A DNA stretch of 64,000 nt from Yanshouia hominis (GTDB lineage Bacteria > Bacillota > Clostridia > Oscillospirales > Ruminococcaceae): positions 103,857 to 167,856 of the forward strand of contig JACRTB010000001.1 in NCBI GenBank assembly GCA_014385025.1, in the 5' to 3' direction. The notes under the pieces were generated by a model. It was given only the letters and a program-made list of their open reading frames with translations. It made no database searches and was not told where the DNA came from. Below are positions 27,805-36,501 of the stretch, in pieces; position 1 is the stretch's first letter, and each line of letters opens with the position of its first letter. Both the position numbers and the translations under genes were made by a program.

Positions 27805-27840
27805 AAAAGCAATTAATTTTGACAGAAAGGTGGCCTCCCT

Positions 27841-29025
27841 ATGCAGCTCCAATCAGTGATCCAGCAGCATCTCAGCCAGATTGTCGCGGACCGTCGCTAC
27901 CTCCATCAGCACCCCGAGCTCAGCCATCAGGAGGTGAATACCGCCGCCTACATCGCCGCGCAGCTCCGCGAAATGGGACTTTCGCCCCGCACCGGAGTCG
28001 GCGGCAACGGAGTGGTCGCCGTCATCGAGGGAAAAGCTCCCGGCAAATGCGTCGCCCTGCGCGCGGACTTCGACGCGCTGCCGATTGCGGAAGCCACCGG
28101 GCTGCCCTTCTCTTCCGAAAACGAAGGCGTCTGCCATGCCTGCGGCCATGATATGCACACCGCCGGACTGCTCGGCGCCGCGCGTGTGCTCTGCGATCTG
28201 CGCAGCGAGTTTTCGGGCTGTGTCAAGCTCGTCTTCCAGCCCGCCGAGGAGGACGTGCTCGATTCCGGCGCGGTCAAGATGATCGCGGACGGGGTGCTGG
28301 AAAATCCCAAGGTTGACGCGATGTTCGGTCAGCATATCTGGCCCTATTATCCGGTGGGCAAGGTCGCCATCCGCGATGGCGCTATGATGGCCTCCTCCGA
28401 CCGGTTCCATATCACCATCCGCGGCAAAGCCAGCCACGGCTCCGCTCCGGAAAGCGGAATCGACGCCATCGCCGCGGCCGCGCAGGTCATTTCGGCGCTG
28501 CAAACGATCGTTTCCCGGCGGGTCAGCCCTCTCGACTCGGCGGTGGTTACCATCGGGACCATCCATGGCGGCGCGCGCTACAATGTCATCGCGGACACCG
28601 TTAAGCTGGAGGGCACCTGCCGCAATCTGAACCCCGAGGTCCGCAATAAGATGGAGGAGCGGATCCGCGCGATTGTCGAGGGGGTCTGCGGCGGCATGGG
28701 CGCCAGCGGAGAGCTTGAGTACTTCCGCGGATACTCCCCCACCGTCAACAGTCATGAGCTTTTCCCCTTTGCTCTCGAGACCATCCGCGAAGTGGTCGGC
28801 GAGGAAAACGCCGTGATTCCCGAGAGCTCCGCGCTCGGCGGGGAAGACTTTTCCTTCTACTGCGAGCGGGTACCGAGCATCTTCTTCTGGACCGGCATCC
28901 TTTCCCCCGGCGCGGAGGTTTATCCGCTGCACAACGGCGGCCTGAACCCCGATGAAAAAGCGCTTCCCATTGCAATCGAGGTCATGACGCGCTGCGCGTT
29001 GAAATTCCTGGCCGGTGAGAAATAA
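27841..29025 (+). CDS. M20-family amidohydrolase (N-acyl amino acid / hippurate hydrolase type)
   Basis: 394 aa. Metal ligands appear in ACGHDMHTAGLL, FQPAEE (catalytic Glu pair) and a C-terminal LHNGGLNPDEKAL. A dimerisation domain sits in the middle (HITIRGKASHGSAPESGIDAI). It hydrolyses N-acylated or N-carbamoyl amino acids in the cytoplasm. It has its own promoter, RBS (AAAGGTGG) and terminator, hence is monocistronic. The exact substrate is not readable. Confidence 0.92.
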   Translation: MQLQSVIQQHLSQIVADRRYLHQHPELSHQEVNTAAYIAAQLREMGLSPRTGVGGNGVVAVIEGKAPGKCVALRADFDALPIAEATGLPFSSENEGVCHACGHDMHTAGLLGAARVLCDLRSEFSGCVKLVFQPAEEDVLDSGAVKMIADGVLENPKVDAMFGQHIWPYYPVGKVAIRDGAMMASSDRFHITIRGKASHGSAPESGIDAIAAAAQVISALQTIVSRRVSPLDSAVVTIGTIHGGARYNVIADTVKLEGTCRNLNPEVRNKMEERIRAIVEGVCGGMGASGELEYFRGYSPTVNSHELFPFALETIREVVGEENAVIPESSALGGEDFSFYCERVPSIFFWTGILSPGAEVYPLHNGGLNPDEKALPIAIEVMTRCALKFLAGEK

Positions 29026-29035
29026 AGCCTCTCAA

Positions 29036-29075
29036 AAAACGGAAGGACCGCTGCAAAACGGTTCTTCCGTTTTCT
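29036..29075 (+). terminator. Terminator of the M20 gene
   Basis: 15-bp stem AAAACGGAAGGACCG / CGGTTCTTCCGTTTT (one G-U), 8-nt loop, ends TTTTC. Confidence 0.85.
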
Positions 29076-29147
29076 TCAGCTTTGTGTTATACTTGCAAAA
29101 AAGGAATCTGATTCAATCAGCTTTCCGATGAGAGGAGGAGGTTTCTT

Positions 29148-30371
29148 GTGCCGCCCGCTGACAACCGCGATCTTTACCGCCCGATGGCGCTGCGCGCCCT
29201 GCGGCTGCATTTCGTTCTCCTTCTCGGCCTTGGAATCGTCGCGCCGCTGACAGAGAGCGCCATGTTTTTCTTTCTGCTGCCCCACGGCCTGATCCACGCC
29301 TCCCCGGTCAAATATCTGTTTAAGTTCATTCTGTTTCCCACCTCCTGCCTTTGGATTCTTTTGGCCGTCAACTACTGGCTCCGGCGGCAAAAGCCCGAGG
29401 CCCTTGCCCTGCAGGCGCGAGTTCTTTCCTATTCCCTTGTCATGTCCGCACTGGTTCTGTCGGTGGTCCACACGATTTTCTCAAGCATCTTCCTGCTGTT
29501 TTATATCGCGCTCTTTCTGACCATTTTGTTTGACGACCCGGCGCTGACCCGCCGGACCTTCCTCCTGTCACTGGCAGCCCGCTGTGTCGGCGGCTTCTTT
29601 TCTCTCGACGCCACCCTGATACGGGGAGAATATGAGCTGCCCAACCTGCTGATTTCGATCTTCTGCCTCGTGGGGACCTATCTGCTCTGTGTCGGCGTAC
29701 TGGAGATCGAGCGCGAAAAGCGGGACCTCATCCTTCAGCGCGGCGCCGAATGGGCTCAGATGGAGCAAAACGCTCTGACCGATCCGCTGACCGGGGTTGG
29801 AAACCGCCGGTCACTGCGGCAGTATTTTGACCGGGTTCTCGACGGCAGCACCGTGTCCCCCCGCTATCTCGCCATGCTGGACATTGACAGCTTCAAGCAG
29901 ATCAACGACCGCTTCGGCCATCTCGAGGGAGATGGCGTATTAAAATATGTCGGCCTGCTTTTTACGGAAACCACCTGTCCGATGCAGGCCTTCCGCTACG
30001 GCGGGGATGAATTTATCCTGCTGTTTTACTGTGCCCGGCGCGAGGAGGCGTTTGCGGCCCTTCAGCTGTTTCAGCGGAAGGCCGCTCTTTACACCAACGA
30101 TCAGGGAGGAAAGATCGCGATTTCCCTGAGCGTCGGCTTTTCCGCATGTCTGCCCGGCCTTTCTCCCGCCGAATTGATCAGCCGCGCGGACCGCGCCCTC
30201 TACTATTCCAAAAAGCACTGCCGCGGAAACATCAGCGTTTACAGCGATATCGACCCTTTCCTTTTAAAAGGCTACACCGCCCAGAATTCCGAAATCAACT
30301 GCGGAATCCCTGAAGGCGAGACGCAACAGGGCGAGATCGAACCCTCGCAAAAGGCTCATCCAAAAGGATGA
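29148..30371 (+). CDS. Membrane-bound diguanylate cyclase (GGDEF)
   Basis: 407 aa. Five to six hydrophobic helices span residues ~20-185 and form an unrecognised sensor; the GGDEF domain follows (DPLTGVGNRRSLRQYFDRVL; active loop RYGGDEFILLF at ~285). The signature is intact, so it should make cyclic di-GMP; no RxxD inhibitory site precedes it. The GTG at 29148 lies 6 nt after GAGGAGGAGG. First of four consecutive c-di-GMP genes. Confidence 0.92.
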   Translation: MPPADNRDLYRPMALRALRLHFVLLLGLGIVAPLTESAMFFFLLPHGLIHASPVKYLFKFILFPTSCLWILLAVNYWLRRQKPEALALQARVLSYSLVMSALVLSVVHTIFSSIFLLFYIALFLTILFDDPALTRRTFLLSLAARCVGGFFSLDATLIRGEYELPNLLISIFCLVGTYLLCVGVLEIEREKRDLILQRGAEWAQMEQNALTDPLTGVGNRRSLRQYFDRVLDGSTVSPRYLAMLDIDSFKQINDRFGHLEGDGVLKYVGLLFTETTCPMQAFRYGGDEFILLFYCARREEAFAALQLFQRKAALYTNDQGGKIAISLSVGFSACLPGLSPAELISRADRALYYSKKHCRGNISVYSDIDPFLLKGYTAQNSEINCGIPEGETQQGEIEPSQKAHPKG

Positions 30372-30378
30372 GCCTTTT
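30349..30378 (+). terminator. Terminator embedded in the 3' coding end
   Basis: 13-bp perfect stem AAAAGGCTCATCC / GGATGAGCCTTTT, loop AAAA. The stop codon of the GGDEF gene lies in the 3' arm, so the last residues (KAHPKG) are encoded by the terminator. Confidence 0.8.
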
Positions 30379-30591
30379 CTCATGGAAATTCCACGCAGTT
30401 TCAAGGGGGGGGACACGCATCTGAGAGCGGAAAACCGGGTCTTGCCCCCGCAAGGCCCATCTTCCTGGGCGAATCTTTTCTCATGGGAATTCTCAACAGC
30501 TTCGGGTGCGCCCCGGAGCGCGGCCTTCAAAATATGAGACCGTTTTTCGTCAAATTCCTCACCTTTTAACTTTTGTTGGCGTCGGCGGGGA

Positions 30592-30647
30592 TTGACTTTT
30601 TTCTCCACAAGTTTTATACTGAATTTGGTAACAAATTGTAAAATTAT
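30592..30647 (+). promoter_or_regulatory. Promoter and dyad upstream of the second GGDEF gene
   Basis: TTGACT, 17 bp, TATACT (30592-30620), then GTAACAAATTGTAA just downstream (within 30627-30647). Related GTAACA/TTGTAA sequences lie upstream of the fourth gene at 35721-35775. The leader to the start is ~125 nt; the rest of 30379-30770 holds nothing I recognise. Confidence 0.7.
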
Positions 30648-30770
30648 GTCGCAAACTCTTAGAAAAATATTCGAATTTTTTCAAAAGACAAAATAGCCCT
30701 CTTCAAACGGAAATCATGTTTTCACTCTTTGAGATTCCCGATAAGACTTTGAAAACAAAATGGTCAGGGG

Positions 30771-32438
30771 GTGACTGAAACGGCTGTCTCCGGTAAGCGC
30801 GCCGCGGAGTGGATGATGATCCTCGGCGTGATTCTTTCGATGTTTCTGATTCTGGGGATATTCGCCGGGACGGCTCCCCAGTCCAAGGAAGATCTGCGCG
30901 AACTTTCAGACGGATGGTATCTGATGCAGGACGGCGCCCGGGTGGAGGTAACCCTCCCCACCGTCCGCAAGGCAGATACAAAAACCATGCTGACCCTTTA
31001 CAACGACAGCCTGACCGCGGCCGACGCGGGTATGACCCTGACCACCCGGGGCGCTCTCTACCGGCTCCGCGTCCTGTTGGGCGACGAACCGCTCTATGAG
31101 TATCGTGACGATCTCTTTCCCCGCAACGAGCAGATGCGCACCAAGCTGGACTGCACGGTAAATCTGCCCGGTGAAACCGCGGGAAAGGCCCTCGCCCTGA
31201 TCTATGAAATCCCCGACAGCCGGGAATATCAAATTCCGCGTGTTTATATCGGCACAGGCAGCGCGGTGTTCCGCCATTACTGCCTTGCCGATGCTTTCAC
31301 GCTGGCCATCGTCTTCGTCATGCTGGTGATGAGCCTGATCGCCGTCTGGATATCGCTTTATTCCGCAAGAAGCGGCATGCGGGACCGCCGCTTTGCCGAC
31401 GCCGCCTGCTTTTTGCTGTTGTGCGGCGCCTGGTGCACTCTGGATTCCTCCCTCGCACAATATCTGAGCAATATGTCCCCCGTGGTCTGTTACCTCTCCT
31501 TCTATGCGTTTATGACCCTTCCCATCCCCATTCTTCATTTCGTGCAGAACACCGGCGAAATGGCGCGGTACCGCATTCTGGATCTCTGCATTCTCCTGTT
31601 TTACCTCAACGCCGCTCTGCAGGGCCTTCTGTGCCGCCTGGGATTCTTCGAACTGATTGAGACGCTCTTCGTCACCCACATCCTTTTGGCGGTGGGCGCT
31701 TCGGTCCTCTGCGGATTGATTATCCGCGAATATCTGCAAAAACGGACCCGGGAGCTGCTGGTGGTTCTTGTTGCTTTTGCAACCCTCTCCCTGAGCGGCG
31801 TGCTGGCGCTTCTGCTCTACTGGCTGCTGGGAATTCCCTACTATGGCTTGATCTTCGAATGCGGCATTCTCGTGTTCATCGTCATTCTGCTCAACGGACT
31901 GATCGCCACCATGGCCGGCACCCTTCGCTTCAAAACCGAGGCGCTGGTTTATCAGCGTCTTTCCCACGAGGATCGTTTGACCGGCCTGCGCAATCGCCGG
32001 GCTTTCGAGCAGTCTCTTGAAACTCTTGAGCGGGAAGCAGGCTCTTGGGAAAATGTCGCGCTGGTTTTTATGGACCTCAACGGACTCAAATACATCAACG
32101 ACCATTTCGGCCACAGTGCGGGCGACGAGCTGATTATCGGAGCTGCAAGATGTATCGAGCGTGCCTTTTCCGGGTACGGCGAGTGCTATCGGATCGGCGG
32201 CGACGAATTCTGCGCCATTCTGCCCGATCCGGTTCTGGGGGAGGAAGAATGGAACGCCCTGCTTGATGAGGAAATTCAGCGGCACAATCAGAGCAGCCGC
32301 TTCAAGCTTTCCATCGCCCGAGGGGCGAGCCGCCTGCGGGACGCTGCCGGAGTTTTGAAGACGGTCAGCGACTGGAAGTTCGAGGCGGACCAAATGATGT
32401 ATCAGGACAAAGAATCGCGTAAGATGCGGGAAAAATAA
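30771..32438 (+). CDS. 7TM-sensor diguanylate cyclase (GGDEF)
   Basis: 555 aa. An N-terminal TM helix (~12-32), an extracytoplasmic domain of ~140 residues, then seven TM helices (~175-380), as in the 7TMR-DISM layout, and a GGDEF domain (DRLTGLRNRRAFEQSLETL; YRIGGDEFCAIL at ~485). Signature intact, no RxxD site in front. The GTG at 30771 has a cramped AGGGG site; a start at the MM pair 12 codons on is possible. Probably co-transcribed with the EAL gene 36 bp downstream. Confidence 0.88.
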   Translation: MTETAVSGKRAAEWMMILGVILSMFLILGIFAGTAPQSKEDLRELSDGWYLMQDGARVEVTLPTVRKADTKTMLTLYNDSLTAADAGMTLTTRGALYRLRVLLGDEPLYEYRDDLFPRNEQMRTKLDCTVNLPGETAGKALALIYEIPDSREYQIPRVYIGTGSAVFRHYCLADAFTLAIVFVMLVMSLIAVWISLYSARSGMRDRRFADAACFLLLCGAWCTLDSSLAQYLSNMSPVVCYLSFYAFMTLPIPILHFVQNTGEMARYRILDLCILLFYLNAALQGLLCRLGFFELIETLFVTHILLAVGASVLCGLIIREYLQKRTRELLVVLVAFATLSLSGVLALLLYWLLGIPYYGLIFECGILVFIVILLNGLIATMAGTLRFKTEALVYQRLSHEDRLTGLRNRRAFEQSLETLEREAGSWENVALVFMDLNGLKYINDHFGHSAGDELIIGAARCIERAFSGYGECYRIGGDEFCAILPDPVLGEEEWNALLDEEIQRHNQSSRFKLSIARGASRLRDAAGVLKTVSDWKFEADQMMYQDKESRKMREK

Positions 32439-32474
32439 GCTTTCAGGCAAATAAGAAGTGCAAGGAACAACAAG

Positions 32475-34418
32475 ATGGATTACAACATGGACTTTTTGAT
32501 CTCGGCGCTGGTTTTTCTGCTGCTGATCCTTTATCACTTTTTGGAGCAGAGAAAGCCCGGCCAAGCCAACAGCCGCGCCTTTCTGTTCTTCATGGCGGTC
32601 GGCATCGCGGATATTCTCTTCGATCTGATCAGCACAATCCTGATTTCATGGGGAGACCCCCATCTGCGCGGCGCAACCGAGCTGTCCCTGCTGCTGCTGT
32701 ATCTCATGCAGGTGCTGCTGCCTTATACCCTGTTTCTTTATACCCAATCGCTGCGGCGTACGGCCCGCCGCGTACGACCTGTCTTGAAGGCGGCATGGGC
32801 CGTTCCGGCCGTCCTGATGGAGCTGATGGTTCTGGGCAACCACTGGAGCGGGCTGCTTTTTCGGGTGGACGCGCAGGGAATCTACTCCCGCGGTCCGCTT
32901 TACCTCGCCACATATCTGCACGCGTTGTTCTATGTGCTGCTGTGCGCCTTGAGCAGCATTCTGCAGTACCGTGAGCTTGGACCCAAGCGATTCGCCAGCA
33001 TTTGGGAATTTTTGATCATCGTTGGGACCTGCGTGGCTGTTCAGGCAGCCTTCAATTATCTTCTGGTCACCGGATTCGGCATCAGCCTCGGGATCGCCGT
33101 GCTGTTTCTGACCATCAACAACCCCTATCAGTATACCGACAATCTCACCGGCGTGCTGGATGTGCAGTGCTTTCGTGAAATCGTTCAGGAGGAGATGGTA
33201 CGGGGGAAAAAGTTTCATCTGCTTTCCGTTGATCTGCATCAGATCAAGCAGGTCAATATGGTTCTGGGGACCGGTGCCGGCAATCAAATGCTGATGCAGG
33301 CTGCACAGGCTCTGCAGGAGGCTTCCTTTTCCGATCTTGTGTTTCGTGTAACCGGGAAGCGTTTTCTTGTGATTCTCCACACCCTCGAGGAATACATGGC
33401 GGTACGCGGCCGCATTCAACAGCATTTTTCCGCCATATCGGAGCAGCGCAGCGCGGAGAATGCGTTCCCTGTCGTCATCTGCGGCGTATTTGACGGGGAG
33501 CTTCTCGGAGAGAGCGATGTGCTTCTGGCCTATCTGGAGTATCTGATCTCCTCCGTTCCGCGGTCCGCGGAAACAACGCTGATTCAGGGGGACGAGAAGA
33601 CGCTGCGTGGTTTCCGCTACACGCAGGAAATTGAACGTTTTCTGGATACCGCGCTGGAGCAGGACCTCTTCGAGGTGTACTATCAGCCGGTTTATTCCAC
33701 CGAGGCGGGCGGATATGTGAGCCTCGAGGCACTCAGTCGCCTGCGCCACCCAAACCTTGGCGCGGTTCCGCCCGAGGTATTCATCGGCATCGCGGAAAAG
33801 AACAACCGGATCGCCAAAATCGGGCTGCTGCAGTTCCGGCGGGTCTGCCGCTTCATCAAAGATCATCCATCGCTGATGACGGGAATCCGGAACGTCAAGT
33901 TCAACCTTTCCCCCGCCGAGCTTTTGAAAAGCGGCTACAGCCGGGATCTGATCGGGCTGATCCGCGAGTATGAACTTTCACCCTCCTATTTTCAGTTTGA
34001 AATCACCGAAACAGTGGCGACGCGGTACAGCGAGGACCTTTACCGCGCGGTCACCGAATTCACTCAGGCGGGAATCGGTCTCTGTCTCGATGATTTCGGC
34101 TCCGGGTACGCCAATCTCAATACGGTGCTCCAGCTTCCCTTTTCGGAAATCAAGCTGGACAAATCTCTGTTGTCGGGAATCTGCGACACTCCAAAAATCG
34201 CCTCTTTCTACCGGAGCATCGTATCTGTTCTGCAGGACATGGGATATCAAATTGTTTCGGAGGGCGTCGAAACCAAACAGGAACTCGATCTGGTATGCCG
34301 TTGGGGCGTCACCATGATTCAGGGTTACTATTTTTCAAAGCCATTGAGCGAAGCGGAGATTCTGCACAGTCTGCATTTTGCACAGAATTCCGGGGTCAGG
34401 GAGCCCCAAAGAACTTAG
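32475..34418 (+). CDS. Membrane protein with degenerate GGDEF and intact EAL domain (phosphodiesterase)
   Basis: 647 aa. Six or seven TM helices (~8-220), a degenerate GGDEF domain (TGKRF in place of GGDEF at ~290) and an EAL domain from ~390 with YYQPVYS, SLEALSRLRHP, ITETVA, DDFGSGYANL, KLDKSLL, SEGVETKQE and QGYYFSKPL. The catalytic set is complete, so it should degrade cyclic di-GMP; the GGDEF remnant may bind GTP as a regulator. It follows the cyclase gene in the same operon, giving a make/break pair. Confidence 0.92.
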   Translation: MDYNMDFLISALVFLLLILYHFLEQRKPGQANSRAFLFFMAVGIADILFDLISTILISWGDPHLRGATELSLLLLYLMQVLLPYTLFLYTQSLRRTARRVRPVLKAAWAVPAVLMELMVLGNHWSGLLFRVDAQGIYSRGPLYLATYLHALFYVLLCALSSILQYRELGPKRFASIWEFLIIVGTCVAVQAAFNYLLVTGFGISLGIAVLFLTINNPYQYTDNLTGVLDVQCFREIVQEEMVRGKKFHLLSVDLHQIKQVNMVLGTGAGNQMLMQAAQALQEASFSDLVFRVTGKRFLVILHTLEEYMAVRGRIQQHFSAISEQRSAENAFPVVICGVFDGELLGESDVLLAYLEYLISSVPRSAETTLIQGDEKTLRGFRYTQEIERFLDTALEQDLFEVYYQPVYSTEAGGYVSLEALSRLRHPNLGAVPPEVFIGIAEKNNRIAKIGLLQFRRVCRFIKDHPSLMTGIRNVKFNLSPAELLKSGYSRDLIGLIREYELSPSYFQFEITETVATRYSEDLYRAVTEFTQAGIGLCLDDFGSGYANLNTVLQLPFSEIKLDKSLLSGICDTPKIASFYRSIVSVLQDMGYQIVSEGVETKQELDLVCRWGVTMIQGYYFSKPLSEAEILHSLHFAQNSGVREPQRT

Positions 34419-34444
34419 CTCTAGCGGAGCAGAACTGCTTTCTC

Positions 34445-34499
34445 ACAATAAAACAGGCAAAATCAGGCGCGGAACACCTGATTTTGCCTGTTTTATTGT
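34445..34499. terminator. Bidirectional terminator, 23-bp perfect stem
   Basis: ACAATAAAACAGGCAAAA... pairs exactly with its complement over 23 bp around a 9-nt loop. It serves the converging EAL gene (plus) and PAS-GGDEF gene (minus). Confidence 0.9.
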
Positions 34500-34518
34500 C
34501 TGTGTTGCCGACAGCTTA

Positions 34519-34649
34519 ACCGCCCGGCTTCTTTTCCGGTTTGACTGTCCGCGCTGCCGCCGACTTGGCCGTCTCGACTTCTTTTCCGATTTGACTGTCT
34601 GCGTTGTTGTCGGCTTGGCTGCCCGGCTTCTTTTCCGGTTTGGCTCCCG
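34519..34649. repeat. Degenerate ~50-bp tandem repeat, about 2.5 copies
   Basis: Copies near 34519, 34569 and 34619 share GCCCGGCTTCTTTTCCGG, TTTGACTGTC and CGGCTTGG/CGACTTGG blocks. It lies between the terminator and the 3' end of the minus-strand GGDEF gene. No coding potential. Confidence 0.65.
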
Positions 34650-34664
34650 TTTTTCTGCCTGCCT

Positions 34665-35648
34665 TTATTGATCAAGAGAAGCAAAATAGGTGATTGCCGC
34701 CCGATTGAGCTTGGAGTGGTACAGCGCGGTATCCGCCTTTTGGAACAACTGATCAAAATGATTGCCGTCCTCAGGAAAAACAGCGACCCCCATGCTCGTC
34801 GTGCAGCAGAACTTCTCCCCCGTACAGTGGACCATCTGCTGCAGCCGCCGGATCAGCCCTTCAGAGTCATGCAAATTCTCCACGAAGATCATGAACTCGT
34901 CACCGCCGTAACGTCCGGCAATGTCCGTGCTGCGAAAGCACCGCTTGATGGAATCCGCAACCAGCCTGATGACGGCATCCCCGGCCGTATGGCCGTAGGT
35001 ATCGTTGAAGTCCTTAAAATTATCGATATCCATCAAAACCAGCGCATGTCTCCGCCACGGATTCTGACGCATCGCCTCTTTGATCATCTCAATCGAGGCC
35101 ACCTTGTTATAAAGCCCGGTAAAGCCGTCCAGCTTTGCCGCCTGCATCAAATTTCCCATCTTTGCCTTCTGCTCTTCGATGTTGGTGATGACGCCGATCA
35201 TCTTTATCGGAACGCCATCCTCCATGACCGGAGAAACGTCGATCTTGCACCAGATATAACCCGAGCCGCCCGCCCGCATGCGCGCCTCATAGGTGGTGGA
35301 CTTTCCTTGAAAGACAGACTGAAACGCCCGGCCGATCGTTTCAAAATCATCCGGATGCGAAAAATATTCCGAGACCGCTCTCTGATAAGCATCCGGAGGC
35401 AATTCACTGAACGGGGCCACATCCGCGAGAATACCGTCTCCCGCAACCCCGAAAATATCCTCTGAGTTTGCAAAGAAAGTATAAAGCTGTTTTTGCAGAT
35501 CCACCTCGAACACACATATCTTGGCCGCCTTCAGCGCAACTTTCAGCCGCTGCTGATAGAGCTCCGCTTCCGACAGTCCCTGCGCCGTTCTCTCCGTTTC
35601 AAATATCATATCATATTCCGCCTTCATCTTGGCAGACGATTCCACCAT
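34665..35648 (-). CDS. Cytoplasmic PAS-GGDEF diguanylate cyclase
   Basis: 327 aa, no TM segment. A PAS domain of the PAS_3 type (residues ~35-160; FSHPDDFETIGRAF, RAGGSGYIWCKIDVSPVM), then GGDEF (DGFTGLYNKVASIEMIKEAM; GRYGGDEFMIFVE at ~250). RSTD lies five residues before GGDEF, an intact inhibitory site, so product feedback is expected. The ribosome site (AGGA) is close to the ATG. Transcribed towards the other c-di-GMP genes. Confidence 0.92.
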   Translation of the reverse strand: MVESSAKMKAEYDMIFETERTAQGLSEAELYQQRLKVALKAAKICVFEVDLQKQLYTFFANSEDIFGVAGDGILADVAPFSELPPDAYQRAVSEYFSHPDDFETIGRAFQSVFQGKSTTYEARMRAGGSGYIWCKIDVSPVMEDGVPIKMIGVITNIEEQKAKMGNLMQAAKLDGFTGLYNKVASIEMIKEAMRQNPWRRHALVLMDIDNFKDFNDTYGHTAGDAVIRLVADSIKRCFRSTDIAGRYGGDEFMIFVENLHDSEGLIRRLQQMVHCTGEKFCCTTSMGVAVFPEDGNHFDQLFQKADTALYHSKLNRAAITYFASLDQ

Positions 35649-35680
35649 GTTCCTGCCGGCTTGTCAGCCGTCTATACGAT

Positions 35681-35710
35681 ATTATAAAGCATAACCTCGG
35701 TCGGAAGCAA
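35681..35710 (-). promoter_or_regulatory. Promoter of the PAS-GGDEF gene
   Basis: On the minus strand TTGCTT, 18 bp, TATAAT, about 35 bp from the ATG. Confidence 0.6.
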
Positions 35711-35720
35711 TACTCTATTT

Positions 35721-35775
35721 GTAACAGATTGTAACAGACTTATTATAAATTGGTATAATATTACAATTTTGTAAT
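35721..35775. promoter_or_regulatory. Cluster of GTAACA/TTGTAA dyads
   Basis: GTAACAGATTGTAACAG at 35721-35737 and the palindrome ATTACAA-TT-TTGTAAT at 35760-35775, upstream of the -35 box. A related GTAACAAATTGTAA sits at the promoter of the second GGDEF gene. Confidence 0.6.
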
Positions 35776-35784
35776 TACATCCTT

Positions 35785-36049
35785 TGCTTGCCGCAACAAA
35801 GCGCATTCCTGTCCCGTCGGATACCGGAAGCCGGTTTTTCTCCATATGGATTCCATATGCTTTCTTCGTCAGGCGGACGGCGTCCGGATGGAAGCGCGGC
35901 CCGATCCCGCTTTCCGCAGAAATCCCCGGATGCCCTACTTCCTGCGGCCGGTCAAAATCCGCGGCCGGTGATCCCGGCGTCCGTGGAAAGGCTTTCTAAC
36001 ACCCCGCCGGACATGTTCCTCCGCGACCCGGCCTAGCGGAAAGGGCAGG
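35785..36049. other. Intergenic, nothing recognised
   Basis: GC-rich sequence between the PAS-GGDEF promoter and the thioredoxin-like gene terminator (AAGCGG-N4-CCGCTT at about 36059-36074, minus strand). No gene seen. Confidence 0.4.
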
Positions 36050-36072
36050 CGCAAATCAAAGCGGCCTTCCGC

Positions 36073-36426
36073 TTAAGCATCCTGCGGTTTTCTTGCCTTT
36101 CGGAGAAGTTCCTTCGCCTCCTCCTTTTTCAGTACCTTTCCGTAGGACACCACTTTTCCGTCCACCACCAGCGCGGGAGTGGTCATCACGCCATATGCGG
36201 CAATCTGTGCAAAATCCGTCACATGCCCGACGACGGGTTCCATCCCCAGCTCGACAAGAGCGGCGCGGACCGCCTCCTCCAGCGCGCTGCATTTTGCACA
36301 GCCAGAGCCAAGCACCTGGACACCCGAAGGCGATTCCGCCATTGGCACCCGCGCCGCAGCATCCGCACCGCAGCCGCATATACAGTTGTTTTGGGATTCT
36401 TCTTTCTTTTTACTGAACAACCCCAT
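36073..36426 (-). CDS. Thioredoxin-like small redox protein
   Basis: 117 aa. A thioredoxin-fold domain with CAKC active site (GSGCAKCSALEEAVRAALVELG, ~41-62) and TTPALVVDGKVVSYGKV, as in the small redox-active disulfide proteins. The N-terminal extension carries a second set of cysteines (NNCICGCG). AGGAGGAATT precedes the ATG. Last gene in the minus-strand run after pgsW (75-bp gap); the partner substrate is unknown. Confidence 0.85.
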   Translation of the reverse strand: MGLFSKKKEESQNNCICGCGADAAARVPMAESPSGVQVLGSGCAKCSALEEAVRAALVELGMEPVVGHVTDFAQIAAYGVMTTPALVVDGKVVSYGKVLKKEEAKELLRKARKPQDA

Positions 36427-36501
36427 GGAAATTCCTCCTTATCGTTTCGCCATCAAGGCAAAATATATCTCATAAAATTTCACCGCGGAAATCTCCGCTT
36501 C

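Noticed and set aside
29076..29471. Possible cyclic-di-GMP riboswitch before the GGDEF genes
   Set aside because: The leaders at 29076-29147 and 30620-30770 lack the conserved GEMM core motifs as far as I can see by eye.
30906..32564. 552-aa open frame on the minus strand opposite the 7TM GGDEF gene
   Set aside because: No family features and no ribosome site; the plus-strand frame carries TM helices and an intact GGDEF domain. Long antisense frames are common in this GC-rich backbone.
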